Shown: positions 14,620-23,368 of the stretch, one piece after another
Numbering within the stretch: position 1 is the first letter of the stretch
How the letters are laid out: every line of letters starts with the position of its first letter
NCBI GenBank assembly: GCA_045539425.1
Contig: JAZQFH010000031.1
Span: forward strand, 1-64,000
From: RUG14871 sp045539425
GTDB lineage: Bacteria > Bacillota_I > Bacilli_A > Erysipelotrichales > Erysipelotrichaceae
Length of the DNA: 64,000 bases
Direction of reading: 5' to 3'
Position numbers and translations under genes: made by a program
Notes under the pieces: model-generated
What the model was told of the DNA's origin: nothing
Seen by the model: the letters and a program-made list of their open reading frames with translations, nothing else
The model's database searches: none

Positions 14620-14633
14620 GAAGCGCGGTTCTT
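14601..14633 (-). terminator. Intrinsic terminator after msrA
   Basis: Minus strand AAGAACCG (14633-14626) pairs with CGGTTCTT (14614-14607) and is followed by T residues. The loop and 3' arm contain the -35 of the FAD oxidase promoter, so terminator and promoter share sequence. Confidence 0.75.
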
Positions 14634-14684
14634 CAAATTTGTGAAGTTTTAAAGTCTTTTCGCGAACGGGAAAAGAAGGGAACG

Positions 14685-15194
14685 TTATTTTGCCGGATTC
14701 AGCTTTTTCACTGCCTCAAATTCATCTTTGCGGATGTGGCAGTAGCCTTCAGGGTTCTTGATGAGATAGTCCTGATGATACTCCTCGGCGGAATAAAACA
14801 CCTGAAGAGGACAGAGTTCGATATAGAAGGCAGGGTAGTTCGGCTTCATCTTTTCGAAATATGCGGCGATGATTTCTCTGTCCGCTTCATCCGTATAGTA
14901 GACACCGGTCTGATACTGGCTTCCGATATCGTGACCCTGACGGTTCTGAACCGTGGGATCCACGCAGATGAAATATGCCTGCAAAAGGGTGGTGAGCGAA
15001 ATCACTTCGTCATCATAGGTCACTTTCACCGTCTCCCGATATCCCGTGGTGTCCGTGCAGACTTCCTTATACGTGGGATTTTCGGTATGTCCGTTGGCAT
15101 AACCGACCTCCGTGTCACACACTCCGTCTAACAGCTGAAAGGCGCGCTCCGTGCCCCAGAAACAGCCTCCCGCAAAATAAATCACTTTCTTCAT
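14685..15194 (-). CDS. msrA: Peptide methionine-S-sulfoxide reductase MsrA
   Basis: A 169-residue repair enzyme that reduces the S epimer of methionine sulfoxide. It opens MKKVIYFAGGCFWGTE, with the catalytic Cys in GCFWG at about residue 11, followed by VGYANGHTENPTYKEVC and the PTVQNRQGHDIGSQYQ region typical of the family. ATG at 15194 follows GGAGGAAG; an upstream in-frame ATG has no such signal. The gene is flanked by terminators and is probably monocistronic. Confidence 0.96.
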   Translation of the reverse strand: MKKVIYFAGGCFWGTERAFQLLDGVCDTEVGYANGHTENPTYKEVCTDTTGYRETVKVTYDDEVISLTTLLQAYFICVDPTVQNRQGHDIGSQYQTGVYYTDEADREIIAAYFEKMKPNYPAFYIELCPLQVFYSAEEYHQDYLIKNPEGYCHIRKDEFEAVKKLNPAK

Positions 15195-15224
15195 GGCTCT
15201 TCCTCCAATGATTCCATTATAAGC

Positions 15225-15254
15225 GAAAAGAAAAGGCAATGCACATGCATTGCC
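15225..15254 (-). terminator. Intrinsic terminator after the P-type ATPase
   Basis: Minus strand GGCAATGCA and TGCATTGCC (15254-15235) form an almost loopless stem followed by TTTTCTTTTC. Confidence 0.8.
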
Positions 15255-15263
15255 TGAATCTGA

Positions 15264-17942
15264 TTAGTTGTGCTTACCGAATTTTCTTGTGCACCATTTG
15301 AAGACTTCGAGAACCGGAATCACGCTGAAGGCGAGACCCAGAGCAATCAGAAGTTCCTTGACACTGATCGGTGTGAAGCCGAAGAGGTTGGTGAAGAACG
15401 GTACGTAGATGACAATCAGAGTTAAGAAGAATGTCAGTACCAGAGCACCGAGCAGCCACCAGTTGAATGTCTTTAAGCCGAGCAGGCTGCCGCGCTGTGT
15501 ACGCATGGAGAAGGCATGGAACATTTCAACGAAGTTGCATGTTAAGAAAGCCATGGTCATACCGTCATTAGAGGCACGCAGAGCGAATTCACCGGTTTCG
15601 ATATATTCACCTAAGAAGTAGGAGAAGATAATCAGGGAAGCCATGAAGATACCCTGGCAGATCATGTCCACACCGGCACCGTTTGCGAAGACGGATTCGT
15701 TGGAACTTCTCGGATGACGTTTCATAATGTCATTTTCCGCTTTTTCCATACCAAGTGCCAGACCAGGAGCGGAGTCCGTGACCATGTTGACCCATAAGAG
15801 GTGGGCAGGAGTCAGGATCTCAACACCCAGAGCACTGGCGATGAAGACGACCAGTACTTCGGACATGTTCGTGGAAAGCTGGAACTGCAGGACCTTACGG
15901 ACGTTGTCGTAGATCTTACGTCCTTCTTCAACTGCGTTGACGATTGTCGCAAAGTTATCATCGGCCAGGACCATATCGGAAACACCCTTGGTAACATCCG
16001 TACCCGTGATGCCCATACCGACACCGATATCGGCTGCCTTGATACTCGGAGCATCGTTAACGCCGTCACCAGTCATGGCAACAACGTAATTCTGTGCTTT
16101 TAACAGACGGACAATTCTGCTCTTGTGTTCCGGCTGAACACGTGCGAATACGCTGACTGTCTTCAGTTTTTCCGTCAGTTCTTCATCGCTGAGTTTATCC
16201 AAGTCACTGCCGATCATGGCCTGTTCCGCATCAGTGATGATGCCGAGGTCCTTACCGATGGCAACGGCTGTATCCTTGTGGTCACCGGTGATCATGATCG
16301 GACGGATGCCGGCTTCACGGCATTCCTGGATGGCGCTGTAAACTTCCGGACGGCACGGGTCGATCATACCGACGAAGCCGACGAATGTCAGGTTGTTTTC
16401 CAGTGTCTGTGCATCGAAGTCTTTTGGCAGCTTGTCATATGTGCGGTAGGCGAGGCCTAAGACACGTAAGGCGCGGTCTGCGAAGGATTTCGCATTGACA
16501 TAGACGGATTTCTTGAATTCGTCATTGATCGGAGTAACTTCTCCCTTGCTGTTAAGGAAGTGAGTGCAGTGCTCAAGAACAAGTTCCGTAGCACCTTTTG
16601 TATACTGAGTGTAACCGTTCTCTTCCTTATGAACCGTACTCATCATCTTACGCATGGAGTCGAACGGAGCTTCACCGACACGCGGTTCCTTTTCATCGAG
16701 CTCGTAGCTCGGCATGCCTTTCTTCAGAGCGAAGTTGACCAGTGCGACTTCTGTCGGTTCACCGGTTGCTTCCGTGGCGCCTTTTTCAACTTTGGCGTCG
16801 GAGCAGAGTGCCATGCCTTTTGCCAGCAGGGTTTCATCCGGTGTGCAGGTATCGACAACCGTCATCTTGTTCTGTGTCAGAGTACCTGTCTTATCGGAAC
16901 AGATAATCTGGGTGCAGCCCAGTGTTTCAACGGCAGTCAGCTTACGGATGAGAGCGTTACGCTTGCTCATGGCAGTGACGCCGATGGAAAGAATAATTGT
17001 AACAACAGCCGGTAAACCTTCCGGAATTGCCGCTACGGCGAGGGCAACCGCCATGATGAAGGTATCCAGAGTGATTTCAAACAGTCCGCTTCCGGATGGA
17101 TGAATGACTTCACGTAATACACCGAAGATGAAGACGGCAACGCAGATGCCGACAACCAGTTTTGTCAGAACCTTGCTTAATTCCGCCATCTTTTTCTGCA
17201 GCGGTGTCTGTTCATCTTCCGCCTGGTTCAGAGCTGCGGCAATCTTGCCCATCTCTGTATCCATACCTGTTGCGACAACGACTGCCTTGCCACGTCCGTA
17301 GACGATGGTGGAACCGCTGTAGAGCATGTTGGTACGGTCACCAAGAGGAATATCCAGAACATTTTCCTGAAGCATCAGGATGTCCATGATCTTGTTGACA
17401 GGAACACTTTCTCCTGTGAGGGCAGCTTCTTCGACCTTCATGGAGTAGCTTTCCAGAATACGGCAGTCTGCCGGAATGGCATCGCCTGCTTCAAAGTTCA
17501 GTACGTCACCGACGACCAGATCTTCACTCTTCATGATGACCTGCTGTCCGTCACGCATGACCTTGCTGGTGGCAGCCGTCATTTCCTTTAAGGCATCGAT
17601 GGCTTCTTCCGCTTTGTTTTCCTGGACGATACCGAGAATCGTATTGACGATAACAACGAACAGGATGATGACAAGATCCGCGAAGGATTCATGCGCACCA
17701 AGGAAGAGGTTCTGATACAGTGTTGTCAGGGCACTGATGAAGGCACTGGCAAGCAACATGATGATCATCGGGTCGCTCAGAGATCCGAAGAATTTTTCCA
17801 GAAGGGTGCTCTTCTTTCCTTCTGCCAGTTTGTTCTTGCCGCTTTCTGCCAGACGCTTCTGCGCTTCGGCAGAGGTAAGACCTTCCGCGGAGCTTTTTAC
17901 TTCCTTGAGTGTTTCATCCACATTCTTGAGATAGTAATTCAT
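15264..17942 (-). CDS. P-type cation ATPase (SERCA/PMR1-like), probable Mn2+/Ca2+ exporter
   Basis: An 892-residue P2A-type ATPase. Visible are TGES (176-179), PEGLP (307-311) in the ion-binding membrane helix 4, the phosphorylated D350 in CSDKTGTLTQNK, and GDGVND in the hinge; about ten membrane helices are expected. On sequence alone it would be called a calcium ATPase. The leader carries a yybP-ykoY riboswitch, a class that senses Mn2+ and often controls P-type exporters of this kind (MgtA/YoaB of streptococci and lactococci), so Mn2+ export is the more likely role. ATG at 17942 follows AAGGAG at nine bases. Monocistronic. Confidence 0.9.
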   Translation of the reverse strand: MNYYLKNVDETLKEVKSSAEGLTSAEAQKRLAESGKNKLAEGKKSTLLEKFFGSLSDPMIIMLLASAFISALTTLYQNLFLGAHESFADLVIILFVVIVNTILGIVQENKAEEAIDALKEMTAATSKVMRDGQQVIMKSEDLVVGDVLNFEAGDAIPADCRILESYSMKVEEAALTGESVPVNKIMDILMLQENVLDIPLGDRTNMLYSGSTIVYGRGKAVVVATGMDTEMGKIAAALNQAEDEQTPLQKKMAELSKVLTKLVVGICVAVFIFGVLREVIHPSGSGLFEITLDTFIMAVALAVAAIPEGLPAVVTIILSIGVTAMSKRNALIRKLTAVETLGCTQIICSDKTGTLTQNKMTVVDTCTPDETLLAKGMALCSDAKVEKGATEATGEPTEVALVNFALKKGMPSYELDEKEPRVGEAPFDSMRKMMSTVHKEENGYTQYTKGATELVLEHCTHFLNSKGEVTPINDEFKKSVYVNAKSFADRALRVLGLAYRTYDKLPKDFDAQTLENNLTFVGFVGMIDPCRPEVYSAIQECREAGIRPIMITGDHKDTAVAIGKDLGIITDAEQAMIGSDLDKLSDEELTEKLKTVSVFARVQPEHKSRIVRLLKAQNYVVAMTGDGVNDAPSIKAADIGVGMGITGTDVTKGVSDMVLADDNFATIVNAVEEGRKIYDNVRKVLQFQLSTNMSEVLVVFIASALGVEILTPAHLLWVNMVTDSAPGLALGMEKAENDIMKRHPRSSNESVFANGAGVDMICQGIFMASLIIFSYFLGEYIETGEFALRASNDGMTMAFLTCNFVEMFHAFSMRTQRGSLLGLKTFNWWLLGALVLTFFLTLIVIYVPFFTNLFGFTPISVKELLIALGLAFSVIPVLEVFKWCTRKFGKHN

Positions 17943-17965
17943 AAATAAATCTCCTTCTCCTTTCA

Positions 17966-17995
17966 TAAAAAAAACTCAAACATCCGTGCTTGAGT
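17966..17995 (-). terminator. Riboswitch-linked terminator in the ATPase leader
   Basis: Minus strand ACTCAA (17995-17990) pairs with TTGAGT (17979-17974), followed by seven T (17973-17967), ending 24 bases before the ATPase start codon. The upstream ACTCA that closes the aptamer could compete for the same TGAGT arm. Confidence 0.75.
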
Positions 17996-18040
17996 CACAT
18001 TTTATTCGATAGAACCCAGCACAGAAAAAGTTTTCTGCAA

Positions 18041-18123
18041 TGAGTCTCGTTAATTAAGATTTGCCAGGATAGATCCAGTGCTGTTGACAAATCGCACAAT
18101 TCGCTGTGCCAACTACTCCCTCA
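18041..18123 (-). ncRNA. yybP-ykoY (Mn2+-sensing) riboswitch aptamer
   Basis: Read on the minus strand, the leader has the conserved elements of this class in order: GGGAGUAG near 18120, GUCAAC near 18087, CCUGGC near 18068 and ACGAGAC at 18050-18044. UGAG (18123-18120) and CUCA (18044-18041) close a terminal helix, and GCACA/UGUGC forms an internal hairpin. The aptamer starts about three bases after the predicted transcription start and is followed by an intrinsic terminator, so Mn2+ binding should turn the exporter on by antitermination. Identified by eye, without a covariance model. Confidence 0.8.
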
Positions 18124-18132
18124 ATATTCTTC

Positions 18133-18161
18133 ATCTTACTGAAAAGAGGTCAAAAAGTCAA
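18133..18161 (-). promoter_or_regulatory. Promoter of the riboswitch-ATPase transcript
   Basis: Minus strand TTGACT (18161-18156) and TAAGAT (18138-18133), 17 bases apart. Confidence 0.75.
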
Positions 18162-18182
18162 TATGGTAGGGGAGTTTTCACA

Positions 18183-18212
18183 AAGGAAAACCGCCGCAAA
18201 ACTGCGGCGGTT
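18183..18212 (-). terminator. Intrinsic terminator after the PBP1A gene
   Basis: Minus strand CCGCCGCA, loop GTTT, TGCGGCGG, then TTTT. A very stable GC stem. Confidence 0.88.
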
Positions 18213-18223
18213 ACTGTGTGTTT

Positions 18224-21200
18224 TTACGGCTCTGGCTGAGGTTCGGGCTGTGGTTCCGGCTGAGACAAAGCGACGGTTGCGCCGTTGATCAGCGTGGAGA
18301 GATACAGCGTTTCTCCAGCCGGGGTGTTATTGACGCTGGCGATCACATCACTATCCGCAAAGGAGTCGTTGTTCGCAATCGTGAATCCGTAATTGGCGGC
18401 ATCGATTCTGAGCTCACCAACCGTATGCGGGACCGTGTAGCGGACGTCGGAGTAGAAGATGAAGGTGATCGGACGGTACAGGTAGGCGTACGGATACGTC
18501 TTTCCTAACTGAACGTCTGCGCCTTCCGCTCTGACTAAAGAACCGACGATCTGGGATACATTGGTGATGGACTGCGTCTGGATCACCCAATCCGTAAAGC
18601 CGAGAGAATTCTTCTGGGCTTCGATTTCCGTGCGGTCTCTGCCGAGCGTGACGTCATCTGCCTGATAGTAGTATTCGATCACGGCAGAGGAAGCGGACAG
18701 TTCGCTGATGGAGAGATCCGTGCGGCTGAACAGGTCTGCCGGAGTGGTTGTCACACTCTTGATCTGACCTTCCTTCTGCGTGTTCGGATCCGTGATCGGG
18801 ATGGCTTTGAGCTGCCAGCCCAGATTGTACGTGCTCTTGAACTTCGTGATTCCTTCAATCGTTCTGAGATCCTGCTTGGTCATATCGATCGAGAGGTTGA
18901 TATCGGCACAGATCCTATTGCTTTCTCCGCCGCCTGTTTCATAGGCGTAGAAGCCGCAGGCCTGTACCTTGCCTTCTTTCGGCAGGGCGACCGTTACCGT
19001 GGTCTTTTCCGTATCGCTCTGAATGATCTGTCCGTCCGGCATCTGCACTTTGTACTTGACGGCTCCGAAGACCCAAGTCGGATCATAGAGCTTCGTGCAT
19101 GTGACAAAGCGGCTGCTGTATGGAACCTGAACCTCATAGTTACCGTCGCTGACGACTAACTGTGTCGGATCCGGGTAAGTGGCCCAGTTGAGATCCAGAG
19201 TCACGTTTCCGTTTTCAATCTTGGTTACGTTTGCCGTGAAGGTCGGTAATGCCGCAAGCTGCGGGACTTCCAGAGCCTTCAGGGAATAATTCTTCTTATT
19301 GATCAGACCGCTGACGACCAGATCCGGATTCATTCCTTCCACCGGTGCCGTGTAAGGGTAGAGACCCTTGACGTGGGTGATGGAAACGATGTTGCCCGGA
19401 CGTTCGACGTTTGCCGGTTTATGATCTTCTGCCAGAGCATCCAGAATCAGGCTGTTGATGTTGCCCGGGATGTTCAGAGCGCTCTTCTTGCTGGAGTAGT
19501 AGCATTCCTCATTGACTGCCATGTCGTAGCCGACCCAGACGGCTGTTGTGTATTCGCCGGTGGAGGCAATCATCCATTTGTCTTTGGAGACGCCTGCCGG
19601 AATACCGATATCGACGAAGCTGTCATCGTAGTTGGTCGTACCTGTCTTGGCGTAGACTTCATAGGAGCGGTCCAGAATCTGCATGTAGTTCTGGTAGTTG
19701 TGGGAGACGTTCTGCTCCATCATGCGGCTGACCAGATAGGCACTTTCTTCACTTAAGACTTTTACGCTCGGATAAGACGGTTCGTAAGGCTCGGATCCAT
19801 CCAGGAATTCGATTCTTGCGACCGTGTGCGGCTGTACGTAGTAACCTCCGTTGACCATGGCGCCGTGTGCGGCTGCCATCTGCCGGACCGTAACCTCGAA
19901 GGAGGATCCGCCGATGGAATAACCAAGGTCGAAGGTATCCGGAGTGATTTCCGTAAAGCCGAGGGAATTCAGATAATCAACGACCTTTGTGGTGCCGACC
20001 GTGTCAATGACTTCCAGCAGCGTGTTGTATGCCGGAACGTTGAGGGAAGCACCGATGGCGTACGGTAAGAGGACTTCACCTTTGTACGTACGGGAGAAGT
20101 TGTTCAGGACGATGCTGGTTCCACGGTAGGCAACCGGTTCATCTTTGATCATATGCTGGGTGGACCATCCGAGATATTCGAATGCCAGAGCATAGGAGAG
20201 AATCGGTTTGACGGAGGAACCCGGCTGCTTCCGCATGTCGCTGACACGGGAGAAGCCTTTTGCGGCAATCGTTCCGCGCCCGCCGCCGACGGCGACGATG
20301 GCGCCGGTGTGGTTGTCCATGGAAACCATGGCACACTGCATCAGTTCATCCGGCCATTCCACTTTGGTTTCCCCGTTCTGGATTGCTTCGATGGTATCCT
20401 GTACCGTCGGATTCAGATACGTGTAGATCCGCATGGAGACGGTGTAGGGATCCTGACCCGTGAGTTCCATGACTTCGTCAACAACTTCATTGATGTAGGC
20501 CTGGTATTTCTGATTGGTGCTTCTGACACCGACCAGCTGATCGGCCAGACTGATGGATTTCGCCAGTTCACATTCCTCGCTGGAAATGTAGCCGTGTAGT
20601 TCCATCAGGTTTAATACCACGTTTCTTCTGCGCTCAGCCGCTTCATAATGGCGGTAGGCGTTGAAGTCGCCCGGTGCGTTGACAACACCGGCCAGATAGG
20701 CACTTTCCGAAAGGGTCAGCTCGCTGACATCCTTTCCGAAGTAGTATTCCGCGGCACCTTTGATTCCACGGGTGGTGGAGGCACCGAAGTTGATACGGTT
20801 GATATAGAGCTCGAAGATCCGCTTCTTGTTCAGCTCCTGCTCGGCCTTGATTGCCAGATAGATCTGCTGGATCTTGTAGTCGATGCTCTTGGTACGGCTC
20901 TTCTGCTGTGCGTCATCCGTGAAGTAGACGTTACGGATCAGCTGCATGGAGAGCGTGGAGGCGCCTTCGGAGAAGACGATCCTGCGCTGGATGATGGTCT
21001 CTTTCAGGTTGACCAGCATCGCCTTGACGAAACGCGGTAAGTCAAAGCCGTTATGCTCGAAGAAACGGGAGTCTTCCACGGCGACCATCGCATCGATGAA
21101 GTTCTGCGGGATCTCATCATAGGAGACGTTCTCGCGGTTGACGACGCCGACGTCGGCAATGACCTCACCGTTCATGTCGAAGATCTTCGTACTTTCGGTA

Positions 21201-21397
21201 TTGCGGAAATCATCCACATTGAAGGTCGGGGATTCCTTGACTGCTCTGTTGATATAGAGCAAAGCAACAACACCGACGGCAATGCAGGCGGTCAGAAACA
21301 GTACCATCAATACCGCTAAGATATTCTTTACGCTGACTTTTTTCTTCTTCTTACCCGTTGTCTTCACGGCATCAGCTGTATTTTCTTTTTTCTTCAT
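18224..21397 (-). CDS. Class A penicillin-binding protein (PBP1A type)
   Basis: A 1057-residue bifunctional cell wall synthase. A Lys-rich cytoplasmic tail and one membrane helix (about 25-48) precede a GT51 glycosyltransferase (catalytic Glu in VEDSRFFEH near 108; EGASTLSMQLIRN) and a transpeptidase (SSVK 394-397, SLN 451-453, KTGT 584-587). About 370 residues follow the transpeptidase, more than in a minimal PBP1A, ending in a QPEP repeat tail. The ATG overlaps the recU stop by four bases; recU-ponA order is conserved in Firmicutes, where the two are co-transcribed. Confidence 0.95.
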   Translation of the reverse strand: MKKKENTADAVKTTGKKKKKVSVKNILAVLMVLFLTACIAVGVVALLYINRAVKESPTFNVDDFRNTESTKIFDMNGEVIADVGVVNRENVSYDEIPQNFIDAMVAVEDSRFFEHNGFDLPRFVKAMLVNLKETIIQRRIVFSEGASTLSMQLIRNVYFTDDAQQKSRTKSIDYKIQQIYLAIKAEQELNKKRIFELYINRINFGASTTRGIKGAAEYYFGKDVSELTLSESAYLAGVVNAPGDFNAYRHYEAAERRRNVVLNLMELHGYISSEECELAKSISLADQLVGVRSTNQKYQAYINEVVDEVMELTGQDPYTVSMRIYTYLNPTVQDTIEAIQNGETKVEWPDELMQCAMVSMDNHTGAIVAVGGGRGTIAAKGFSRVSDMRKQPGSSVKPILSYALAFEYLGWSTQHMIKDEPVAYRGTSIVLNNFSRTYKGEVLLPYAIGASLNVPAYNTLLEVIDTVGTTKVVDYLNSLGFTEITPDTFDLGYSIGGSSFEVTVRQMAAAHGAMVNGGYYVQPHTVARIEFLDGSEPYEPSYPSVKVLSEESAYLVSRMMEQNVSHNYQNYMQILDRSYEVYAKTGTTNYDDSFVDIGIPAGVSKDKWMIASTGEYTTAVWVGYDMAVNEECYYSSKKSALNIPGNINSLILDALAEDHKPANVERPGNIVSITHVKGLYPYTAPVEGMNPDLVVSGLINKKNYSLKALEVPQLAALPTFTANVTKIENGNVTLDLNWATYPDPTQLVVSDGNYEVQVPYSSRFVTCTKLYDPTWVFGAVKYKVQMPDGQIIQSDTEKTTVTVALPKEGKVQACGFYAYETGGGESNRICADINLSIDMTKQDLRTIEGITKFKSTYNLGWQLKAIPITDPNTQKEGQIKSVTTTPADLFSRTDLSISELSASSAVIEYYYQADDVTLGRDRTEIEAQKNSLGFTDWVIQTQSITNVSQIVGSLVRAEGADVQLGKTYPYAYLYRPITFIFYSDVRYTVPHTVGELRIDAANYGFTIANNDSFADSDVIASVNNTPAGETLYLSTLINGATVALSQPEPQPEPQPEP

Positions 21398-21972
21398 TCA
21401 AATTCTCCTTCCTGAATCATCTTGTCCAAAACGGGCAGATAATCGACAGGTGCAAACAGTTTATACGGAATCAGTCTTCCGTGCTCGCTGAACCAGCTGT
21501 GGGGGAGGGACTTCCTGTCGGTGGAAGTCTCTTTCAGAATATCCACGGCTTTGATCAGAAACGTTTCGTTGTAGTGGGTGAAACGCACGATCACAAAGGC
21601 GATGGCTTTCTGCTCCAGAACATTGCGCAGATGGCTGAGCTGATGCGGGTGGATCAGTTTGAGGGCAAAGGAGGTTTTGGAGTGCGTCTCCTTCGCTTCA
21701 AAGTCCAGAGGCAGTCCCGCCCAGACACCGTTGTAGTCGGTTGTACTCGGAGTACGGTAATATGCTTCCGTGATTTTGGCAGTCTGACGGCTTTTGTAAT
21801 CGACCGTGACGACCTGTACCGGGGTGGGTTTCTTGTAAACGACAGCCTTGTGGGTTTCCAGGTAATAGCGGTTGGAAGTGTTGATGTCTTCCTCCAGGCT
21901 CATTCCCCTCTTACCGTAATTGGTCTGCTTGACTGCATCGGCAGCCTTCTTCCCGTTGGGATAGTTTACCAT
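21394..21972 (-). CDS. recU: Holliday junction resolvase RecU
   Basis: A 192-residue nuclease that resolves recombination junctions in Firmicutes. It begins MVNYPNGKKA and has NRGMSLE-like NYGKRGMSLEEDINTSN, the metal-binding region TPSTTDYNGVWAGLPLDFEAKET (split here as DYNGVW and DFEAKET) and the C-terminal LDYL-type segment. The start follows GGGAGGTGGTGAG. It forms an operon with the PBP gene and has its own promoter at 21992-22020. Confidence 0.95.
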   Translation of the reverse strand: MVNYPNGKKAADAVKQTNYGKRGMSLEEDINTSNRYYLETHKAVVYKKPTPVQVVTVDYKSRQTAKITEAYYRTPSTTDYNGVWAGLPLDFEAKETHSKTSFALKLIHPHQLSHLRNVLEQKAIAFVIVRFTHYNETFLIKAVDILKETSTDRKSLPHSWFSEHGRLIPYKLFAPVDYLPVLDKMIQEGEFE

Positions 21973-21991
21973 GTTCTCACCACCTCCCTAT

Positions 21992-22020
21992 ATTATAAAC
22001 AATTTGTTCCGCAATGTAAA
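21992..22020 (-). promoter_or_regulatory. Promoter of recU-PBP1A
   Basis: Minus strand TTTACA (22020-22015) and TATAAT (21997-21992), 17 bases apart, 20 bases before the recU start codon. Confidence 0.75.
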
Positions 22021-22044
22021 AGTGGGCAAATCCTGAATTAATAT

Positions 22045-22074
22045 TTGTCGATTTACGGCGTTTCATGATATTAT
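22045..22074 (+). promoter_or_regulatory. Promoter of gpsB
   Basis: TTGTCG (22045-22050) and TATTAT (22069-22074), 18 bases apart, divergent from the recU promoter. Confidence 0.65.
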
Positions 22075-22101
22075 TTAAAATAGTGAAATAGGGTGATTAG
22101 T

Positions 22102-22416
22102 ATGGCAGAACTGAATTTAAGTGCAAGGCAGATATATGATCAGAAATTCGATGTGGAATTCAAGGGATATTCCGCAGAAGAAGTCGATAAGTTTCTCGAT
22201 ATGGTAATCGTGGATTACCAGTCATTTGAGAGAGAATTAAATGAGCTCCGCAACAAGGTGACTTCCTTAGAGCAGAAGAATGCGACGCTGAAGACGTACA
22301 TTATCGAGCTGGAAGGCAAGTACAACAGCATTAAGGAGCAGACACCGGTCAGCAGTACGGATATCCTGAAACGCTTAAGCCGTCTGGAAGAGCTGGTCGG
22401 TAACAAGGAACAGTAA
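22102..22416 (+). CDS. gpsB: Cell division protein GpsB (DivIVA family)
   Basis: A 104-residue coiled-coil protein. The N-terminal DivIVA-like membrane and PBP-binding region is clear (LSARQIYDQKFDVEFKGYS followed by EEVDKFLD), then a coiled coil (about 32-70) and a short C-terminal helix that mediates oligomerisation. GpsB coordinates class A PBP activity with division, and it lies divergent from a class A PBP operon here, the same neighbourhood as in Bacillus and Streptococcus. rnpB follows within a few bases, also a conserved arrangement. Confidence 0.95.
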   Translation: MAELNLSARQIYDQKFDVEFKGYSAEEVDKFLDMVIVDYQSFERELNELRNKVTSLEQKNATLKTYIIELEGKYNSIKEQTPVSSTDILKRLSRLEELVGNKEQ

Positions 22417-22418
22417 AA

Positions 22419-22774
22419 GTAACGTTGAGGCAGCCGCTGTGCCAATGCGGCATAGAGGAAAGTCCATGCTCGCACTGTCTGAGATGACAGTAGTGTTTGC
22501 GTTAGCTGAATCAATAAGGCTAAGATGGTCAAAGACCAGACGGCTGATGAAAACCTAAGGCCACCGGCTATGGTCGTAGTCTGTAAAAGTGCCACAGTGA
22601 CGAAGTCTATTAAGAAATTAGTAGAGTGGAACGCGGTAAACCCCGCAAGCGAGAAACCCAAATTTGGTAGGGGAACCCCGATAACCGAAATGAAGGGATA
22701 GGGGACGCCATTACGGCGTAGATAAATGACTGCCGCCCGGATACGGGAACAGAACATGGCTTACGATACGTTAT
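22419..22774 (+). ncRNA. rnpB: RNase P RNA (rnpB), type B-like
   Basis: The catalytic RNA for tRNA 5' processing. The universally conserved GAGGAAAGUCC lies at 22453-22463 (CATAGAGGAAAGTCCATGC), the GTAGAGTGGAACGCGGTAAA core near 22620, and ACAGAA near 22750. P1 is formed by GUAACGU (22419-22425) and ACGUUAU (22768-22774). The overall length of about 356 bases and internal features fit the Firmicutes B type. A terminator follows eight bases later. Confidence 0.95.
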
Positions 22775-22782
22775 AAATAAGG

Positions 22783-22808
22783 AAAAGCATCCGCGAGGAT
22801 GCTTTTTA
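22783..22808. terminator. Bidirectional terminator after rnpB
   Basis: AAAAGCATCC (22783-22792), loop GCGA, GGATGCTTTTT. It also gives a T run on the minus strand for the gene ending at 22841. Confidence 0.88.
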
Positions 22809-22840
22809 TTTGTCTGAATGGATTTTGATTGGCGCCAATC

Positions 22841-23248
22841 CTACTTCATGGCCGATTTGGCAATGTTGGCAATGGAAGTCACGCTCTCAACCAGCCGCTG
22901 GCTGTCGTTCTTCTTTGCTTTCTGGCTGATTGCGGCGGAAGCGAGCGAGCTAACGGACAGGCTGTGCTTTTTCTTATTGCCCTTTAAGACAGAAAGGATG
23001 GTTAAGGATGCGGCACCTAAGGCAAAGAAGGTTCCGTCCGGCTTAAAGGATTCCTTTACCGTCTCCATGTCTTTCTGGATGACACCGGTTTTCTCTGTGA
23101 TCTGATTCACTTTTCCCATTAAACCCATCACGCTTTTCAGCAGATCAAAAGCCGTGAGCATCAGCCGGACCAGCATATAGAGGATCACGGCGAAGCACAC
23201 CCACATACCGTATATGGAAAATTGGGAAATGTAATCAAGTATCTGCAT
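22841..23248 (-). CDS. Small membrane protein, YtxG/DUF948-like in layout
   Basis: About 135 residues with one membrane helix near the N-terminus (GMWVCFAVILYMLVRLMLTAF) and a helical region (LMGKVNQITEKTGVIQKDMETV) followed by a Ser/Ala/Lys-rich tail. That layout resembles general-stress YtxG/DUF948 proteins, but I am not sure of the family. An ATG at 23257 overlaps the predicted -10 TATAAT (23261-23256), so I favour the ATG at 23248. That codon would sit at or next to the transcription start, making a leaderless or nearly leaderless mRNA. Confidence 0.6.
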   Translation of the reverse strand: MQILDYISQFSIYGMWVCFAVILYMLVRLMLTAFDLLKSVMGLMGKVNQITEKTGVIQKDMETVKESFKPDGTFFALGAASLTILSVLKGNKKKHSLSVSSLASAAISQKAKKNDSQRLVESVTSIANIAKSAMK

Positions 23249-23255
23249 TAAAGAC

Positions 23256-23264
23256 ATTATAACA
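23256..23264 (-). promoter_or_regulatory. Extended -10 promoter next to a start codon
   Basis: Minus strand TGT followed by TATAAT; seven bases later comes the ATG at 23248. Confidence 0.5.
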
Positions 23265-23368
23265 TATTTTGTTTTACAGAGAATATCCGTATCCGCTTCC
23301 TTTGGGGCAATTCGTGTCAGCATGAAAGGGCTCTATGTTACAATGAAGTCAGAAAGAGATAAAGAACT

